The notes under the pieces were generated by a model. That model searched no databases. It was not told where the DNA came from and worked only from the letters and a program-made list of their open reading frames with translations. The position numbers and the translations under genes were made by a program. From Litorimonas sp965205225 (lineage in GTDB: Bacteria > Pseudomonadota > Alphaproteobacteria > Caulobacterales > Maricaulaceae), in the NCBI GenBank assembly GCA_965205225.1, contig CBDBFZ010000003.1:868001-932000 (forward strand): a stretch of 64,000 nt of DNA, given 5' to 3'. Below are positions 62,201 through 64,000 of the stretch, piece by piece. Position 1 is the first letter of the stretch. The number at the start of each line of letters is the position of its first letter.

Positions 62201-64000
62201 CCTCGCTCCGGTCGATATTGCCGTCGCCGTCGTCGTCAAAGTCCCTCCGGGTCAGACTGCGGCTGCCATCCGCAGCAAACGTGTAGTGATCGATCCGGTC
62301 GATATTGCCGTCATCGTCCAAATCCCGTTCCACCCGCTCCCAGCGACCATCCGCATTCACGTGGGCCGTCCGGTCGATAGTGCCGTCATCGTCCAGGTCG
62401 AAGTCCCTCCGGGTTACGCGACCGGTGCCGTCCGCAGCAAACGTGTAGTGATTGATCCGGTCGATAGTGCCGTCGCCGTCGGGGTCGAAGGCGATGCGGT
62501 CGAAATTGCCGTCATTGTCGTCATCGAACCGGGTGCGGATCCGGTTGCCGTCCGAATTATACCTATAGGTCTCGCTCCGGTCGAAATTGCCGTCGCCGTC
62601 GTCGTCGAAATTGACCCGGTCGGTCAGGCCGTCCGCGTCGTCGTCAAAGCGGGTCCGGATCAGGACACCGTCCGAATTATACGTGTAGAACTCGGTCCGG
62701 TCGTTTGTGCCGTCATCGTCGTCGTCGAAGCGGGTCTGGTTGATATTGCCGTCCGCGTCATAGATGTAGGCCTCGCTCCGGTCGGGGATGCCGTCGCCGT
62801 CGTCATCGAACCCGGTCCGGATCCGGTTGCCGCCCCCGTCATAACTGTAGGCCTCGGTCCGGGTCAGGCTGCGGGTGCCATCCGCAGCAAACGTGTAATG
62901 ATCGATCCGGTCGATATTGCCGTCATCATCCACATCCAGTTCCACCCGCTCCCAGCGACCGTTCGCATTCACGTGGGCGATCCGGTCGATAGTGCCGTCA
63001 TCGTCCAGATCGAAATCCCTGCGGGTCACGCGAACGGTGCCGTCGTCATCAAACGTGTAGTGATTGATCCGGTCAGGAGTGCCGTCATTGTCGTCGTCGA
63101 AGGCGATGCGGTCAATATTGCCGTCATTGTCGTCATCGAAGCGGGTGCGGATCCGGTTACCATCCCCGTCATAGATGTAGGCCTCGCTCCGGTCGATATT
63201 GCCGTCGCCGTCGTCGTCAAACCCGGTCCGGGTCAGGCTGCGGGTGCCATCCGCAGCAAAGCTGTAGTGATCGATCCGGTCGAAATTGCCGTCATCGTCC
63301 AGGTCAGAGTCCCTCCGGGTCAGGCGACCGGTGCCATTCGCAGCAAACGTGTAGTGATCGATCCGGTCGATATTACCGTCGCCGTCGGGGTCGAAGGCGA
63401 TGCGGTCGAAATTGCCATCCGCGTCATCGTCGAAACGGGTCCGCGTCAGGCCGCCGTCCGAATTATACCTATAGGTCTCGCTCCGGTCGGGGATGCCGTC
63501 GCCGTCGTCATCGAACCCGGTCCGGATCCGGTTGCCGCCCCCGTCATAACTGTAGGCCTCGGTCCGGGTCAGGCTGCGGGTGCCATCCGCAGCAAACGTG
63601 TAGTGATCGATCCGGTCGATATTGCCGTCATCATCCACATCCAGTTCCACCCGCTCCCAGCGACCGTTCGCATTCACGTGGGCGATCCGGTCGATATTGC
63701 CGTCATCGTCCAGATCGAAATCCCTGCGGGTCACGCGAACGGTGCCGTCGTCATCAAACGTGTAGTGATTGATCCGGTCAGGAGTGCCGTCATTGTCGTC
63801 GTCGAAGGCGATGCGGTCAATATTGCCGTCATTGTCGTCATCGAAGCGGGTGCGGATCCGGTTACCATCCCCGTCATAGATGTAGGCCTCGCTCCGGTCG
63901 ATATTGCCGTCGCCGTCGTCGTCAAACCCGGTCCGGGTCAGGCTGCGGGTGCCATCCGCAGCAAAGCTGTAGTGATCGATCCGGTCGAAATTGCCGTCAT
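56298..64000 (-). CDS. Giant calcium-module surface protein, paralogue G (N-terminal end off window)
   Basis: The frame is open from the stop at 56298 to the right edge, so the true start lies beyond 64000 (at least 2566 residues). From the edge: Ca-loop/YD repeats to about 61730; a divergent domain of about 110 residues (61400-61730) unique in this window; one cadherin-like repeat; seven FG-GAP repeats (59620-61095); RTX-like module; one cadherin-like repeat (58800-59090); seven FG-GAP repeats (57262-58780); RTX-like module; tail with five N-N-D-L-W-type units. An internal GTG at 63734 is not the start, because the repeat pattern continues upstream of it. Like A and B it has two propellers, but few cadherin units. 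Confidence 0.88.
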   Translation of the reverse strand, partial: DGNFDRIDHYSFAADGTRSLTRTGFDDDGDGNIDRSEAYIYDGDGNRIRTRFDDDNDGNIDRIAFDDDNDGTPDRINHYTFDDDGTVRVTRRDFDLDDDGNIDRIAHVNANGRWERVELDVDDDGNIDRIDHYTFAADGTRSLTRTEAYSYDGGGNRIRTGFDDDGDGIPDRSETYRYNSDGGLTRTRFDDDADGNFDRIAFDPDGDGNIDRIDHYTFAANGTGRLTRRDSDLDDDGNFDRIDHYSFAADGTRSLTRTGFDDDGDGNIDRSEAYIYDGDGNRIRTRFDDDNDGNIDRIAFDDDNDGTPDRINHYTFDDDGTVRVTRRDFDLDDDGTIDRIAHVNANGRWERVELDVDDDGNIDRIDHYTFAADGTRSLTRTEAYSYDGGGNRIRTGFDDDGDGIPDRSEAYIYDADGNINQTRFDDDDDGTNDRTEFYTYNSDGVLIRTRFDDDADGLTDRVNFDDDGDGNFDRSETYRYNSDGNRIRTRFDDDNDGNFDRIAFDPDGDGTIDRINHYTFAADGTGRVTRRDFDLDDDGTIDRTAHVNADGRWERVERDLDDDGNIDRIDHYTFAADGSRSLTRRDFDDDGDGNIDRSEAYTHDGDGNRIRTRFDDDNDGNIDRIAFDPDGDGNFDRSEAYIYDGDGNRIRTRFDDDNDGNIDRIAFDPDGDGNIDRINHYTFAADGTGRVTRRDFDLDDDGTIDRTAHVNADGRWERVERDLDDDGNIDRIDHYTFAVDGAQSLTRTAFDTDGDGDLDRVSYEGDADFAGEFPNHAGLEVVRMGFVGRGDGFTTLTIPDGFVFAGASGSRVRIEGGSTDTLRFDMDDFTEGDRVIVEGQDYRSFAADDGSWSFLVDADVTLIDPTPVFTSPATANAQENQTAAYMAAATDADGDTLVYSLSGTDAALFTIDATTGEVSFITAPDFEAPGDDGGDNIYDIIVTASDGSNSTNHNVAITVTDVNDLVPLSSLDGSNGFILNGIDSGDYSGISVSSAGDVNGDGYDDLIIGAYGADSDAGETYIVYGGANAPGTGGRFNLSDLDGSNGFILAGSARNDQSGRTVSSAGDVNGDGYDDLIIGAYLADPNGDFQAGETYIVYGGASAPGTGGRFNLSTLDGSNGFILTGIDAFDYSGFSVSSAGDVNGDGYDDLIIGAFGGTPNGVDRAGETYVIYGGANAPGSDGVLDLSDLDGTNGFILTGIDANDWSGRSVSSAGDVNGDGYDDLIIGANRADGYAGETYIVYGGASAPGTGGRFNLSTLDGTNGFILNGIDGGDVSGTSVSSAGDVNGDGYDDLIIGAYGADGYAGETYVVYGGANAPGTGGVLDLGALDGTNGFTLTGIDAFDFSGVSVSSAGDVNGDGYDDLIIGAEGASPNGPDSGETYIVYGGASAPGTEGVLDLSALDGTNGFILTGIDAGDQSGFSVSSAGDVNGDGYDDLIIGAYRADPNGDSSGETYILYGGATGTESLTPVTASGTAAADNFTGNAGDDSFTDIATNDVVRGGADNDRIRVTALDFAAIDGGTGVDTLVLNGAGLSLDLTGAGHAGVDNVEVFDLSGTGANTLVLDALAVFDVTEEREGGVASLDVLGDADDRVDLSGSSFALSGTVTEDGVTYNVYRDGNAQLRVETGVQVQIPVTTLPVFTSPAAASVAEGQSAVYEAAATDADGDMLRYSLSGTDAALFTINAATGEIRFRAAPDFEDPGDADGDNVYDITVTASDGTNRTDQPVAITVTDEENDLLPLSSLDGTNGFTLTGINRDDESGFSVSSAGDVNGDGYDDLIIGAFRADPNGDSEAGETYVIYGGASAPGMLDLSDLDGTNGFILTGIDANDNSGGSVSSAGDVNGDGYDDLIIGARGADPNGESSGETYVIYGGASVPGTEGVLDLSDLDGTNGFILTGIDAVDRSGWSASSAGDVNGDGYDDLVIGAPYADPNGVGNAGETYIVYGGASAPGTDGVLDLSALDGTNGFILTGIDANDNSGFSVSSAGDVNGDGYNDLIIGARLADPNGDIEAGETYIVYGGASAPGTDGVLDLGALNGTNGFILTGIDVSDRSGGSVSSAGDVNGDGYDDLIIGAYWADANGRGFFAGETYVIYGGASAPGTGGVLDLSDLDGTNGFILTGIDANDRSGFSVSSAGDVNGDGYDDLIIGAYWADPNGDSYAGETYLVYGGASAPGTDGVLDLGALNNGINGFILTGIDAFDESGTSVSSAGDINGDGYDDLIIGAHYAAPNGFDSGETYVVYGGATGTESLTPVTAQGTAAADNFTGNAGADSFTGIATNDVVRGGAGDDMISVTALDFAAIDGGTGQDILVLDGAGLALDLTGAGHAGVDSVEVFDLSGTGANSLVLDAQAVFDITEERAGGVASLDVLGDADDRVDLGGSNFILTGTATEDGVTYNVYRDGNAQVRVEDGVSVTLAAAGSQSPESKTDIRIDPVADPRTDPGTGTIRLDGALMNPDPLMNNDLWNNDLWNNDLWNNNLWNNDLWDDLWADGVKSPDQPVHIDEDAILIPLSEPLSFGPLASGPLPGPWGDLMYWPGLESHPAMQNDLAMILPEMEIVTADMEGF
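56541..56615 (-). repeat. 15-bp coding repeat, five copies, in gene G tail
   Basis: Five units of CCATAGATCATTATT (one with a single change), encoding repeated N-N-D-L-W. This is the highest copy number among the paralogues. Confidence 0.88.
62776..64000 (-). repeat. 705-bp tandem duplication in gene G, crossing the window edge
   Basis: Sequence from 62776 repeats from 63481 with an offset of 705 bp (235 aa), nearly identical to the window end. Equivalent out-of-frame segments at 63026-63220 and 63731-63925 translate identically, which confirms the offset. Confidence 0.8.

Overview
The window (about 57-58 % G+C by eye) holds an array of giant, highly repetitive genes, all on the minus strand, interrupted once by a small island of ordinary genes. 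The island (yqgE on minus; a Prx5-type peroxiredoxin, an SPFH/QmcA-type protein and an NfeD-type protein on plus) suggests an alphaproteobacterium, probably aquatic. That assignment is inferred from protein style only; no marker such as rRNA is present.

Layout from left to right: giant gene A (1-14247, C-terminal end off the window, at least 4749 aa); spacer with short tandem repeats; giant gene B (14980-24228, 3082 aa); spacer; yqgE (minus), then peroxiredoxin, SPFH and nfeD (plus, 24653-27229); giant genes C (27579-34514, 2311 aa), D (35097-42236, 2379 aa), E (42813-50402, 2529 aa) and F (51022-55761, 1579 aa, internally collapsed); and giant gene G (56298 to beyond 64000, N-terminal end off the window). 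The giant genes are separated by related spacers of about 540-620 bp.

All giants are built from the same modules. An N-terminal block alternates aspartate-rich calcium-type loops (F-D-D-D-x-D-G-x-x-D-R) with YD/RHS-like strands (Y-T-Y-x-x-x-G-R-L-I-R-T). Next come about 100-aa cadherin-like repeats, then FG-GAP/integrin-alpha-like repeats in blocks of exactly seven, then an RTX-like module with GGxGxD motifs. A conserved C-terminal tail ends each gene whose end is visible. There is no N-terminal signal peptide, so a type I secretion route with a C-terminal signal is the best inference. The products are probably calcium-stabilised surface adhesins or matrix proteins, but function cannot be read from sequence alone.

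The spacers upstream of C, D, E and F each carry a tail of about 55 bp that resembles the 3' end of yqgE, a 91-95 codon ORF containing that tail, and a tiny ORF with a signal peptide. The simplest reading is that the array grew by duplicating the yqgE/giant-gene junction, followed by recombination among repeats: perfect in-frame duplications in E and G, a collapsed F, and copy-number differences in several short tandem repeats. Long plus-strand frames opposite the giants are composition shadows and are not annotated.
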